Source: Azospirillum sp. TSO22-1
GTDB lineage: Bacteria > Pseudomonadota > Alphaproteobacteria > Azospirillales > Azospirillaceae
Direction of reading: 5' to 3'
DNA: 64,000 bases
Assembly: GCF_003116015.1 (NCBI RefSeq)
Contig: NZ_LGQZ01000079.1
Span: 62,001 to 126,000 of the forward strand
In this document: positions 55,873 to 64,000 of the stretch, piece after piece
Layout: each line of letters starts with the position of its first letter
How positions within the stretch are numbered: the stretch's first letter is position 1
Position numbers and translations under genes: made by a program
Notes under the pieces: model-generated
What the model was told of the DNA's origin: nothing
Database searches by the model: none
Seen by the model: the letters and a program-made list of their open reading frames with translations, nothing else

Positions 55873-56727
55873 ATGACATCCGTGCAGTCCGCCGACCCAA
55901 TTCCCGCCCGCGCCGCCGTGGCGCGTCTTGCGTTGCTGCATCCGGCGGCGGTGGCGGCGGCGCTCGCCTCGGCGCTGGCCGGGCACGCCGCGGCCGGCGC
56001 CCATCTGCCGGAGGGCGCGTCCGGGCTCGCGTGGATTCTCGGCGCGGCGGCGGCGCTGGGCCTGGCGAGCGGGGTGATGCAGGCGCCGGCGGTCGGGCGC
56101 GCCATGGGCGGGATCGCCGGCGGGCTGCTGCTCGGCGCCGTGGCGATGGCGGCGCAGGCGTCGGCCGGGGCGGGCGTGCTGGCCGCGGTGGCGGGGGCGC
56201 TGCTGGCGGCGCTGCATCTCGGCGGCGAGCGCAGCCCGTGGCTGGGGCCGCTGCTGTCGGGGCTGGCGTTCGGCGCGCTGTTCCTGCTGGGTGCCGCGGA
56301 GGAGCCGGCGGCGCTGGTGCCGGCCGCGCCGGCCGCGCTGGCGCCGGTGTGCTATGGCGCGGCCTTCGGCATCGTGCGGCACGGGCCGCTGTGGCGCGGC
56401 GACCAGCGGCCGGCGCTGCTGGCCATCGGGCTGCTGCTGACGGCGCTGCTGCTGCCGCTGACGTTGGGCTGGTTCGACGACTATGCGGGCATGAGCGCCC
56501 TGCCGTTCGCCGCCGTGCTGACGTGGTGGGTGCTGCCGGACTTCCTGTGGGGGGCGAGCGACCCGCGCCCGCTGCCGGTGCAGACGGCGCTGACCGCCGG
56601 CCGGCTCTCCGCCCCGGCGCTCGCCGCCGCGCTGGCCGCCGGCTTCGCCGGGACGGTCGCCGGGCTGACGCTGCTGCTGCTGGTGCCGCTGGCCGGGTTG
56701 CTGGAGCGGATGGTCGGCGGGCGGTAG
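55873..56727 (+). CDS. Polytopic membrane protein, UbiA/EboC-like without the aspartate motifs
   Basis: The protein has 284 residues and about nine transmembrane helices. The N-terminus (RLALLHPAAVAAALASALAG) and C-terminus (LAAALAAGFAGTVAGLTLLL) resemble UbiA prenyltransferases, in particular EboC. The NDxxDxxxD and DxxxD motifs that bind the prenyl diphosphate are absent, so catalysis is doubtful. The convergent gene 5 bases away encodes an EboA homologue, which supports an Ebo-type relationship. The family call is by eye and tentative. Confidence 0.55.
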   Translation: MTSVQSADPIPARAAVARLALLHPAAVAAALASALAGHAAAGAHLPEGASGLAWILGAAAALGLASGVMQAPAVGRAMGGIAGGLLLGAVAMAAQASAGAGVLAAVAGALLAALHLGGERSPWLGPLLSGLAFGALFLLGAAEEPAALVPAAPAALAPVCYGAAFGIVRHGPLWRGDQRPALLAIGLLLTALLLPLTLGWFDDYAGMSALPFAAVLTWWVLPDFLWGASDPRPLPVQTALTAGRLSAPALAAALAAGFAGTVAGLTLLLLVPLAGLLERMVGGR

Positions 56728-56732
56728 CCCGA

Positions 56733-57641
56733 TCACCCCACCGCGCGCAGGCTCGGCGAGCCGGAGGCCAGCCGCTCCCAGGTGAGCTGCCCCTTGCGGA
56801 TCGCCTCGGCCAGCTCCGGGCGCTTGGCCAGCGCGTCGGCGGCGCGCGGGTCGCGGCTGCGCGACAGGGCCAGCGCCGCGGCCATCGCGGTGTCGACATC
56901 GGGGCCGTCCAGCTCCGCCGCCAGTTCATCCACGACATGGTTGCTCACCGCGTCGCCGGCCGCCTGCCAGAGATCGATGGGCACGCGCTGGCCGGAGGTC
57001 CGGCGCTGCCTGGCGAAGTCACGCAGCTCGTGCGCCAGCACCGGGTTGGCGCGCCGCTCCAGCCCGACGATGCCGGCGACGGCCACGCCTAGGAACACCG
57101 CCTTGAGGATCATGCGGTTCCAGCAGGGCTCGTCGAAGACGTCGGCGGGGTAGGGATTGAACAGCGCCACCGCCTCGAACAGCGCGCGGTCGTCGGCGCG
57201 CAGCGCCTCCTGCGCCCAGTGCAGGTGCCGGTCGGGGTAGGGCAGCAGGGGCAGGGCGCGGTACAGCGCCGCCGCCTGCACCCGGTCGCCGCCGCGCAGG
57301 ATGTGGTTCAGCATGTCGCCGTAGGCCACCGGATCGCTGTCGTCGTAGACCAGCAGCAGGGTCGCCCGCGCCGCCTGGTCGGCGGTCCACAGGGTGGGGC
57401 GCCAGCCGGCGCGGGCGCGCTCGGCCTCGCTGCGGTCCTCCGGGCGCAGGCGCAGCAGGGACGTGCCGACCCGGCGCGGCGCCTGGGCCATCGCCGTGAA
57501 GAACGCCTCGTCCGGCGCCCCGTCGTTCAGCGCGTCGCGCTGGGTGTCCAGCCAGTCCACTCCCTCCGGCGGGGCTGCCGCCTTCAGCCATTGCCGCAGA
57601 AGCATCAGCACGTGTTGCGTGTCGACGGGGTGGTAGGGCAT
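56733..57641 (-). CDS. EboA-domain protein
   Basis: The protein has 302 residues from the ATG at 57641 (GGGAG 8 bases upstream). It has no signal peptide. The sequence follows EboA through its length as I recall it: LLRQWLKAAAPPEGVDWL, FFTAMAQAPRRVG, GWRPTLWTADQAARATLLL, LPLLPYPDRHLHWAQEALRA and LFNPYPADVFDEPCWNRMIL. EboA is the first gene of the eustigmatophyte/cyanobacterial ebo cluster, needed for export or processing of a small molecule such as the scytonemin monomer. Its biochemical activity is unknown. Other ebo genes (EboB, D, E, F) are not in the window. Confidence 0.8.
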   Translation of the reverse strand: MPYHPVDTQHVLMLLRQWLKAAAPPEGVDWLDTQRDALNDGAPDEAFFTAMAQAPRRVGTSLLRLRPEDRSEAERARAGWRPTLWTADQAARATLLLVYDDSDPVAYGDMLNHILRGGDRVQAAALYRALPLLPYPDRHLHWAQEALRADDRALFEAVALFNPYPADVFDEPCWNRMILKAVFLGVAVAGIVGLERRANPVLAHELRDFARQRRTSGQRVPIDLWQAAGDAVSNHVVDELAAELDGPDVDTAMAAALALSRSRDPRAADALAKRPELAEAIRKGQLTWERLASGSPSLRAVG

Positions 57642-57656
57642 GGCGACGCTCCCGAA

Positions 57657-57702
57657 GGAACCTGGATTGGCCGGTAAACCGGACCTGTGCCGTGAAGGTT
57701 CC
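57657..57702. promoter_or_regulatory. Nested inverted repeats between divergent genes
   Basis: The outer arms GGAACCT (57657-57663) and AGGTTCC (57696-57702) enclose a smaller perfect palindrome, CCGGT-AA-ACCGG (57671-57682). They lie between the eboA-like gene and the YejA-like gene. It may be an operator or an RNA hairpin in the leader. Confidence 0.4.
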
Positions 57703-57777
57703 GAAAGGAGAATGGGAGTGCGCGCCCTGCTACCCCATTGTAGTAAGGATGCTTCGACCGCGAAGGGGAGGATCGGG

Positions 57778-59592
57778 ATGCGACGGACGGCGCTGGCCTT
57801 GGTGTTCATGGTTGCCGGCATGGCGGCGGGCGCGCAGGCGGCGCCGCGGCACGCCATGGCGCTGTACGGCGAGCCGAAATACGGCCCCGACTTCACGCAT
57901 TTCGACTACGTCAACCCCGACGCGCCGAAGGGCGGCAAGGTGACGACGACCTCCATCGGGTCGTTCGACACGCTGAACCCCTACACCATCAAGGGCGTGC
58001 CAGCCGCCGGGTTGGGGCTGACCTACGACACGCTGATGACCGGCTCGTCCGACGAGGCGTCGGTGGAGTACGGCCTGCTGGCCGAGAGCATCGACGTGGC
58101 GGACGACCGCTCCTCGGTGGTGTTCACGTTGCGCCCGCAGGCGCGCTGGCACGACGGCAAACCGGTGACGGCCGAGGACGTGGTCTTCTCCTTCAAGACG
58201 CTGACCGACGCGCACCCGCTGTACAAGAGCTACTACGCCCCGGTCGCCAAGGCCGAGGCGGAGGGCGAGCGCAAGGTGCGCTTCACCTTCAAGCCGGGCG
58301 ACAACCACGAGCTGCCGCTGATCATCGGCCAGTTGCCGGTGCTGCCCAAGCATTACTGGGAGGGCCGGACCTTCAGCCAGGCGACGCTGGAGCCGCCGTT
58401 GGGCAGCGGTCCCTACAAGATCGCCGCGGTCGATCCCGGCCGCTCCATCACCTACGAGCGGGTGGCCGACTACTGGGGCAAGGATCTGGCGGTCAACCGC
58501 GGCCGCTACAACTTCGCCACCATGGCGTTCGAGTACTACCGCGACGCCACCGTCGCCCTGCAGGGCTTCCGCGGCGGGCTGGCCGACTTCCGGCAGGAGA
58601 ACTCGGCCAAGGCCTGGGCGACCGACTACAGCTTCCCGGCGGTCAAGGAGGGCAAGGTCAAGGTCGAGGAGATCCCCAACAAGATCCCCTCGGGCATGCA
58701 GGCCTTCGTGTACAACACGCGGCGGCCGGTGTTCGCCGATTCCAAGGTGCGGCAGGCGATCGGCTACGCCTTCGACTTCGAATGGGCGAACGAGACGCTG
58801 TTCTACAAGGCGTACAAGCGCACCGACAGCTACTTCGAGAATTCCGACCTGCAGGCCGAGGGGCTGCCCGGGCCGCGCGAATTGAAACTGCTGGAGCCGC
58901 TGCGCGACAAGGTCCCGCCGGAGGTCTTCACCAAGCGCTACAAGCCGCCGAAGACCGAAGGGCAACAGGGCATCCGCAAGAGCCTGCTGGAGGCCAAGCG
59001 CCTGCTCGACGAGACCGACTGGGCGGTGAAGGACGGCACGCGGGTCAATCGGAAGACCGGCCAGCCGCTGGCCTTCGAGATCCTGCTCGACTCGCCGACC
59101 TTCGAGCGGGTGGCGCTGCCCTTCATCGAGAACCTCAAGCGCCTCGGCGTCCAGGCCAGCCTGCGCACGGTGGACACCACCCAGTACGAGAACCGCACCC
59201 GCGACTTCGACTTCGACATGATCGTCAACGTCTGGGGCCAGTCGCTGACGCCGGGCAACGAGCAGCGCGACTTCTGGGGCACCGACAGCGCCGACCGGCC
59301 GGGCAGCCGCAACTTCGCCGGCATCCGCAACCCGGCGGTGGACACGCTGATCGAGGCCATCGTCCGCGCCAGCACCAGGGAGGACCTGTACGCCGCGGTG
59401 GCGGCGCTGGACCGCGTGCTGCTGTGGAACCACTACGTCATTCCGCAGTGGCATTTCGGGGCCTTCCGCGTCGCCTACTGGACCCGGCTGAAGCGCCCGT
59501 CAGCCGTGCCGCCCTACGGGCTGGCCTTCGATGCGTGGTGGGCGGACGCCGGCGCGCATGCCGAGGGCGCGTCCGGTGGTGTGCCGCGCTGA
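57778..59592 (+). CDS. YejA-like peptide/microcin-type substrate-binding protein
   Basis: The protein has 604 residues from the ATG at 57778 (AGGGGAGGATC upstream). A signal peptide ends AGAQA. The mature start RHAMALYGEPKYGPDFTHFD and NPDAPKGGKVTTTSIGSFDT are typical of the YejA subgroup of SBP family 5. Others include LRPQARWHDGKPVTAEDVVF and SRNFAGIRNPAVDTLIEAIV. YejA delivers peptides such as microcin C to YejBEF. No yejBEF genes are adjacent, so it must share a permease encoded elsewhere. Confidence 0.9.
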   Translation: MRRTALALVFMVAGMAAGAQAAPRHAMALYGEPKYGPDFTHFDYVNPDAPKGGKVTTTSIGSFDTLNPYTIKGVPAAGLGLTYDTLMTGSSDEASVEYGLLAESIDVADDRSSVVFTLRPQARWHDGKPVTAEDVVFSFKTLTDAHPLYKSYYAPVAKAEAEGERKVRFTFKPGDNHELPLIIGQLPVLPKHYWEGRTFSQATLEPPLGSGPYKIAAVDPGRSITYERVADYWGKDLAVNRGRYNFATMAFEYYRDATVALQGFRGGLADFRQENSAKAWATDYSFPAVKEGKVKVEEIPNKIPSGMQAFVYNTRRPVFADSKVRQAIGYAFDFEWANETLFYKAYKRTDSYFENSDLQAEGLPGPRELKLLEPLRDKVPPEVFTKRYKPPKTEGQQGIRKSLLEAKRLLDETDWAVKDGTRVNRKTGQPLAFEILLDSPTFERVALPFIENLKRLGVQASLRTVDTTQYENRTRDFDFDMIVNVWGQSLTPGNEQRDFWGTDSADRPGSRNFAGIRNPAVDTLIEAIVRASTREDLYAAVAALDRVLLWNHYVIPQWHFGAFRVAYWTRLKRPSAVPPYGLAFDAWWADAGAHAEGASGGVPR

Positions 59593-59722
59593 TTGGTCGC
59601 AACCGTTGGACGAAGTCTAATGTTCATGCCGCGCCGACCGGTAACTCGCTGTTAACTAAAATTTGCGAGAAACTTTCCTTAGACGGCGTAGTACTGGATT
59701 CACCGACAGGACATCTTACGGC

Positions 59723-60187
59723 ATGGACCCGCTGACGACCGACCGGCCCGCCGCCGGGCACCTCAAGCTGATGGGTGGTTTGGACATGGACACGCTCGAG
59801 CAGGCACGCACCATCCTCGTGGTCGAGGACAACGTGTTGATGCGCAAGCTGTTCGTCCGCTGCCTGGAAGAAGGCGGCTACACCGTGATCGAGGCGGAGG
59901 ACCCGCGCGACGTGGTGGAGCTGATGCTGGACGCCACGCCCGACATGGTGGTGATGGACATCGTCATGCCGGGCATGTCGGGGGTGGAGCTGATCAAGCT
60001 GATCCGCGGCGATTCGCGGCTGTCGAGGACGCCGGTGCTGGCGGTGACCAACCTCGCCACCCCGGCGGACAAGCGGCGCCTTGCCGATGCCGGGTTCAAC
60101 GGCCATGTTTCCAAGCCGATCAAGCCGAAGGACTTCATCGCCACGGTCGGTTCCTTCTTCGGCACCGCGGCGGCGGAGCCGGCCTGA
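59723..60187 (+). CDS. Single-domain response regulator
   Basis: Counted from the ATG at 59723 the protein has 154 residues; later in-frame ATGs at residues 17 and 22 are alternatives. It is a receiver domain only: ILVVEDNVLMRKLF, the phosphorylated Asp79 in MVVMDIVMPGMSG, AVTNLATPADKRR and the Lys of HVSKPIKP. It resembles DivK-type relay proteins. It is upstream of the exopolysaccharide-type genes in the same direction, with 40 bases to the epimerase gene. It may control them post-translationally. Confidence 0.85.
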   Translation: MDPLTTDRPAAGHLKLMGGLDMDTLEQARTILVVEDNVLMRKLFVRCLEEGGYTVIEAEDPRDVVELMLDATPDMVVMDIVMPGMSGVELIKLIRGDSRLSRTPVLAVTNLATPADKRRLADAGFNGHVSKPIKPKDFIATVGSFFGTAAAEPA

Positions 60188-60210
60188 CCCCACCCGGCCT
60201 GACCCCACCA
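60181..60210. repeat. 15-base tandem duplication at a stop codon
   Basis: GGCCTGACCCCACCC is followed directly by GGCCTGACCCCACCA. The first copy contains the TGA of the response regulator gene. It resembles the 8127-8156 duplication in position. Confidence 0.75.
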
Positions 60211-60227
60211 CGACGGAACGGATCCCC

Positions 60228-61154
60228 ATGGCGCGCTATCTCGTCACCGGCGGCTGCGGCTTCATCGGCTCGCACCTGATCGAGCGGCTGCTGGCCGCAG
60301 GGCACGAGGTGCGGGTCCTCGACGACCTGTCCACCGGCAAGCGGGAGAACCTGCCCGCCGGCGTGCCGGTCACCGTCGGCACCGTCGCCGATCCGGCCGT
60401 GGTGGACGAGGCCATGCGGGGCGTGGACGGCTGCTTCCACCTCGCCGCCGTCGCCTCGGTCGAGCGCTCGCGCGAGGCGTGGCTGGAGACGCACCACACC
60501 AACCTGTCCGGCACCGTCGCGGTGTTCGACGCGGCGCGCCGCGCGCGCGCCGACGGCCCGGTGCCGGTGGTCTACGCCTCCTCCGCCGCCGTCTACGGCG
60601 ACAACCCGGTGATGCCGCTGACCGAGGATGCCACGACGCGTCCGCTGTCCGCCTACGGCGCCGACAAGCTGGGCTGCGAGCTGCACGCCCGCGTCGCCGA
60701 CGGGGTGCACGGCGTGCCGACGACCGGCTTCCGCTTCTTCAACGTCTACGGCCCGCGGCAGGACCCGAAGTCGCCCTATTCCGGCGTCATCTCCATCTTC
60801 GCCGGGCGCATCGCGCAGGGGCAGCCGATCACCATCAACGGCGACGGCGAGCAGGTGCGCGACTTCGTCTACGTGAAGGACCTCGTGCGCTGCCTGACCG
60901 CCGCCATGGACCGGCCGCAGGCCGGCGCCCCGGTCTACAACGTGTGCACCGGCAAGGCGACGTCGGTGAACCGGCTGGCCGAGGTGCTGGCGGAGCTGTC
61001 CGGCCGCTCCCTGGCGAAGAGCCACGGGCCGGCGCGGTCCGGCGACATCCGGGTCTCCATCGGCAACCCGGCGCGCCTGATCGCCGCCTTCGGCACGGCC
61101 TGCGAGACCGCCCTGGAGGACGGTCTGCGGGACACGCTGGCATGGCTGGGGTGA
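60228..61154 (+). CDS. NAD-dependent nucleotide-sugar epimerase (PelX/GalE-like)
   Basis: The protein has 308 residues, an extended short-chain dehydrogenase. NAD site YLVTGGCGFIGSHLIERLL; catalytic Ser-Tyr-Lys in YASSAAVYGDN and the later YGADKLG; substrate region FFNVYGPRQDPKSPYSGVIS and RDFVYVKDLVRCL. Members interconvert UDP-Glc/UDP-Gal or UDP-GlcNAc/UDP-GalNAc. The neighbouring PelA-like genes suggest it makes UDP-GalNAc for a Pel-type polymer, as reported for PelX in Pseudomonas protegens; the specificity is inferred. The end overlaps the next gene by 4 bases. Confidence 0.88.
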   Translation: MARYLVTGGCGFIGSHLIERLLAAGHEVRVLDDLSTGKRENLPAGVPVTVGTVADPAVVDEAMRGVDGCFHLAAVASVERSREAWLETHHTNLSGTVAVFDAARRARADGPVPVVYASSAAVYGDNPVMPLTEDATTRPLSAYGADKLGCELHARVADGVHGVPTTGFRFFNVYGPRQDPKSPYSGVISIFAGRIAQGQPITINGDGEQVRDFVYVKDLVRCLTAAMDRPQAGAPVYNVCTGKATSVNRLAEVLAELSGRSLAKSHGPARSGDIRVSIGNPARLIAAFGTACETALEDGLRDTLAWLG

Positions 61155-61987
61155 AACGGGCCCTGGCGGCCGCGGTTCTCGCCGGCATGACGCTCGCGGC
61201 GCCATCCCTCCGGGCCGAGACGCCCTGGGTCGTCTACTACGCCGACAAGGAGCCGCTGTCGGCCTTCGAGCCCTACAAACTCGTCGTCCTCGACAGCGAG
61301 CACCACCCGCCGCTGCGCCCGCTGAAGGAGCGCGGCAAGACGCTGCTCGGCTACATCAGCCTGGGCGAGGTGGAGAGCCACCGGCCCTGGTACGAGACGG
61401 TGAAGGGCTGGGGCATCCTGTCGGCGGAGAACCCGAACTGGCCCGGCAGCTTCTACGTCGACGTGCGCGACAAGCGCTGGACCGAGCTGGTCGTGGCCGA
61501 GCTGGTGCCGGCGCTGCTGCGCAAGGGCTTCGACGGGATCTTCCTCGACACGCTCGACAACCCGCCGCACCTGGAGCGCACCGATCCCAAGGCCTTCGCC
61601 GGCATGACCGAGGCGGCGGCGCGGCTGGTCACGGCGCTGCGCCGGCACTACCCGGGCATCCGCATCATGCAGAACCGGGCGTACGAGCTGCTGCCGCAGA
61701 CGGCGGGCGTCATCGACTATGCGCTGGGCGAGTCCGTCACCGCCGGCTGGGACTTCGCCGGCGGCACGCCGCACCTGCAGCCGGCGGACGACACCGCCTT
61801 CCAGGTCGAGGCGCTGACCGCCGCCAAGCGCGCCAACCCGGCGCTGGAGGTGATGACGCTCGACTACTGGAATCCGGACGACGCGGCGGGCGTGGCGAGG
61901 CTCTACGCCACCGAACGCGCGCGCGGCTTCTCGCCCTACGTGGCAACGGTGGAGCTGGACCGCGTGGTGCGGGAGCCGAAGCCGTGA
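61151..61987 (+). CDS. PelA-like glycoside hydrolase (GH114/TM1410 type), periplasmic
   Basis: From the GTG at 61151 (GTGA overlap with the epimerase stop) the protein has 278 residues; an ATG at 61142 is an alternative. A signal peptide ends SLRAE. The (beta/alpha)8 core shows WVVYYADKEPLSAFEPYKLV, LLGYISLGEVESHRPWYE, VDVRDKRWTELVV, GIFLDTLDNP and LDYWNPDDAAG. The Asp in FLDTLDN is a candidate acid. In Pseudomonas PelA this is the N-terminal hydrolase half; here it is a separate gene. It could degrade or trim partially N-acetylated galactosaminan. Confidence 0.82.
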   Translation: MKRALAAAVLAGMTLAAPSLRAETPWVVYYADKEPLSAFEPYKLVVLDSEHHPPLRPLKERGKTLLGYISLGEVESHRPWYETVKGWGILSAENPNWPGSFYVDVRDKRWTELVVAELVPALLRKGFDGIFLDTLDNPPHLERTDPKAFAGMTEAAARLVTALRRHYPGIRIMQNRAYELLPQTAGVIDYALGESVTAGWDFAGGTPHLQPADDTAFQVEALTAAKRANPALEVMTLDYWNPDDAAGVARLYATERARGFSPYVATVELDRVVREPKP

Positions 61988-64000
61988 CGGGCCGCGCCCT
62001 CGCCGCCCTCCTGCTGCTTCTCCTGACCGTCGTCCCCGCCGCGGCGCAGACCATGCCGCGCACCGTCCTCGCCCTGTACGACGGCCGCGAGGAGCCGAAG
62101 ATCAAGCAGTCGCGCATCCACTCCATGGTGGAGATGCCGCTCAACCACCTCGGCCTGACGGTGGCGTACTGGGACGTGGCGAACGGCCTGCCGGACCCGG
62201 CCGCCTATCCCGACCTGCGCGGCGTCGTCACGTGGTTCGCCAGCGAGCCGTTCGACGATCCGCCGGCCTACGTGGCGTGGCTGGGCTCCCTGACCGAGCG
62301 CGGCGTGCGCATCGCCGTGCTCGGCCAGTACGGCGTGCGCGCGGCGCGCGGCGGCAAGGCGATGCCGATGGCGCTGGTCAACCGCTTTCTCCGGACCTTC
62401 GGTCTGTTCGACGACGAGGGTTATTCGGATCTCACCTACCGCTCGCGCCCGGTGGTGCAGGACCCGGCGCTCGTCGGGTTCGAGCGCAAGCTGGACGGCG
62501 TCCTGCCCGGCTATCCGCGGCTGCGGCTGCTGGACGGCCGCTTCACCTCGCACCTCGTCATGCGGCGCGCCGACGATCCGGCGACGGACAGCCACCTGAT
62601 CGTCACCGGCCCGGGCGGCGGTCTGGTCACCGAAGGCTATGCCCGCTACTTCGACCCGGAATCGCTGCGCAAGCGCTGGATCATCGACCCGTTCGCCTTC
62701 TTCCGCCGGGTGTTCGCCACCGACGACCTGCCCAAGCCGGACGTCACCACGCTGTCCGGCCGCCGGATGTACTTCAGCCACATCGACGGCGACGGGTGGC
62801 GCAACGTTACCGAGGTGAAGCCCTACGCCGAGCAGTCCCGCCTCGCCGCCGAGGTGGTGCTGAAGGAGGCGATCGAGGCGCACCCCGACCTGCCGGTCAC
62901 CGTGGCACCGATCGTCGGCGACCTCGACGCCGGGTGGAAGGGAACGCCGCAGGCGCTCGCCGCCGCCAGGCGCCTGTTCGCCCTGCCGCAGGTGGAGCCG
63001 GCGAGCCACACCTGGACCCACCCGTTCTTCTGGGGCTTCTTCAAGGACTACGACCCGTCCAGGGAGGAGGAGTTCCGGGACCGGGCGCCGGCGCGCAAGG
63101 GCGGCTTCCTCGCCCGCTTCCGCAAGGGCGGGGCGGACGACCACTACGAGAACGTCGGTGAGGTGGCGGAATCCGCTCCCGGCGCGGACATCGGGCGCTA
63201 CGCCGTGCCGCGCGCCTTCCTGCAGACGCCGTTCGACCTCAGGCAGGAGATCGGCGGCTCGCTGGACTATTTCTCCCGGCTGGCGCCGGAGGGCAAGGCG
63301 GCGCGGCTGATCCAGTGGCCGGGCGACACCACGCCCTTCGAGGCGGCGGTCACCGAGACGCGCCGGGCGGGTGCGCGCAACATGAACGGCGGCGACACCC
63401 GCTACGACCCGGAGTATCCGTCGCTCACCTCGGTGTCGCCCATCGGCGTGCCGGTGGGGGCGGAGCGGCAGATCTACTCCGCCGCCAGCAACGAGAACAC
63501 CTACACCGACCTGTGGAGCAGCCGCTTCTTCGGCTTCCAGAACCTGCTGCACACCGTGCGCGGCACCGAGACGCCGGTGCGGCTCAAGCCGTTCAACATC
63601 TACTACCACATGTATTCCGGCCAGAAGCTGGCCAGCGTCAACGCGCTGAAGAAGAACCTCGCCTTTGCTGAAGCCGCGGAGCTGGCGCCGGTCACCGCCA
63701 CCGCCTACGCCGCCATCGCCGACGGCTTCTACACGACGCGGCTGGTGGCCGAGGGGCCGGGGCGCTGGCGCGTGGTGGACCGCGGCGACCTCGCGACGCT
63801 GCGCTTCGACCGCGCGGTGTTCCGCGGCGTGGACTTCGCCCGCTCGTCGGGCGTGATCGGCCAGCGCCACCACCAAGGCAGCCTCTACGTGGCGCTCGAC
63901 CCCGCGGTGGCGGAGCCGGTGGTGGCGCTGGCCGACATCGACCGCGCCGACGCCGATCCCGCCGCGCCCCGGCCCTATCTGGTGCAGGGGCGCTGGGCGC
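61984..64000 (+). CDS. PelA-like deacetylase, partial (runs off the right edge)
   Basis: Begins at a GTG overlapping the previous stop (GTGA). A signal peptide (LAALLLLLLTVVPAAAQ) is present. A Rossmann/GATase-like region follows (GVVTWFASEPFDDPPAYV, IAVLGQYG). The deacetylase core has GRRMYFSHIDGDGWRN, with the metal-binding HxDGD, and EPASHTWTHPFFWGF, with the HxxxH pair. About 672 residues are in the window. This matches the C-terminal half of PelA, which deacetylates Pel polysaccharide in the periplasm. The end and any PelB-G genes lie beyond the edge. Confidence 0.8.
   Translation, partial: MTGRALAALLLLLLTVVPAAAQTMPRTVLALYDGREEPKIKQSRIHSMVEMPLNHLGLTVAYWDVANGLPDPAAYPDLRGVVTWFASEPFDDPPAYVAWLGSLTERGVRIAVLGQYGVRAARGGKAMPMALVNRFLRTFGLFDDEGYSDLTYRSRPVVQDPALVGFERKLDGVLPGYPRLRLLDGRFTSHLVMRRADDPATDSHLIVTGPGGGLVTEGYARYFDPESLRKRWIIDPFAFFRRVFATDDLPKPDVTTLSGRRMYFSHIDGDGWRNVTEVKPYAEQSRLAAEVVLKEAIEAHPDLPVTVAPIVGDLDAGWKGTPQALAAARRLFALPQVEPASHTWTHPFFWGFFKDYDPSREEEFRDRAPARKGGFLARFRKGGADDHYENVGEVAESAPGADIGRYAVPRAFLQTPFDLRQEIGGSLDYFSRLAPEGKAARLIQWPGDTTPFEAAVTETRRAGARNMNGGDTRYDPEYPSLTSVSPIGVPVGAERQIYSAASNENTYTDLWSSRFFGFQNLLHTVRGTETPVRLKPFNIYYHMYSGQKLASVNALKKNLAFAEAAELAPVTATAYAAIADGFYTTRLVAEGPGRWRVVDRGDLATLRFDRAVFRGVDFARSSGVIGQRHHQGSLYVALDPAVAEPVVALADIDRADADPAAPRPYLVQGRWA

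Overview
The window is about 70% G+C and almost fully coding. It looks like chromosome or chromid DNA from an alphaproteobacterium of the Azospirillum/Rhodospirillales type. That placement is inferred from codon bias, the gene families present and a possible EcfG-type promoter. No 16S rRNA or other marker gene lies in the window. I saw no rRNA, tRNA, CRISPR array, prophage or insertion sequence, and no gap between genes exceeds 300 bases.

Bases 1-7907 hold a secretion locus. A filamentous-haemagglutinin-type exoprotein (TpsA) and a partial RTX-like protein face left. A small membrane protein, a CHAT-domain caspase-like protease and an outer-membrane TpsB transporter face right, with stop/start overlaps. 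Bases 8144-12745 add two large repeat proteins: one with seven propeller-like units and three DUF5648 units, and a subtilisin-like peptidase with seven exact 40-residue repeats. Bases 12753-19074 hold two substrate-binding proteins (PotF-like and peptide-type), each paired with a membrane histidine kinase and neither with a permease. A lipoprotein, a PDZ/S41 protease and an ExoY-like sugar transferase follow.

Bases 22180-37591 are a [NiFe]-hydrogenase cluster read leftwards: small subunit, HybA, HybB, large subunit, HupD protease, a chemotaxis receptor, HupF, a rubredoxin-HupJ fusion, HupK, an unknown conserved protein, HypA, HypB, HypF, HypC and HypE. The structural genes follow the E. coli hydrogenase-2 order (small, HybA, HybB, large), while HupK and HupJ are Hup-type accessory genes. 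hypD is not in the window. hypF carries an in-frame palindromic repeat that also occurs between hupD and the large-subunit gene.

Bases 37858-55704 are mixed housekeeping and signalling genes: a PAS histidine kinase, adenine deaminase, an Hpt protein, a thioredoxin-reductase-like flavoprotein, cytochrome oxidase subunits II and I, ferredoxin-NADP reductase, cytochrome b561, a poxvirus-type topoisomerase IB and a GH13 glucosidase. Several palindromic intergenic repeats fall here. Two copies in opposite orientation bracket the topoisomerase genes, and one supplies the C-terminus of the cytochrome b561.

Bases 55873-59592 hold an EboA homologue facing a UbiA/EboC-like membrane protein, then a YejA-like binding protein. 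Bases 59723-64000 hold a response regulator followed by the start of what looks like a Pel-type exopolysaccharide operon: a sugar epimerase, a PelA-like glycoside hydrolase, and a PelA-like deacetylase that runs off the right edge.
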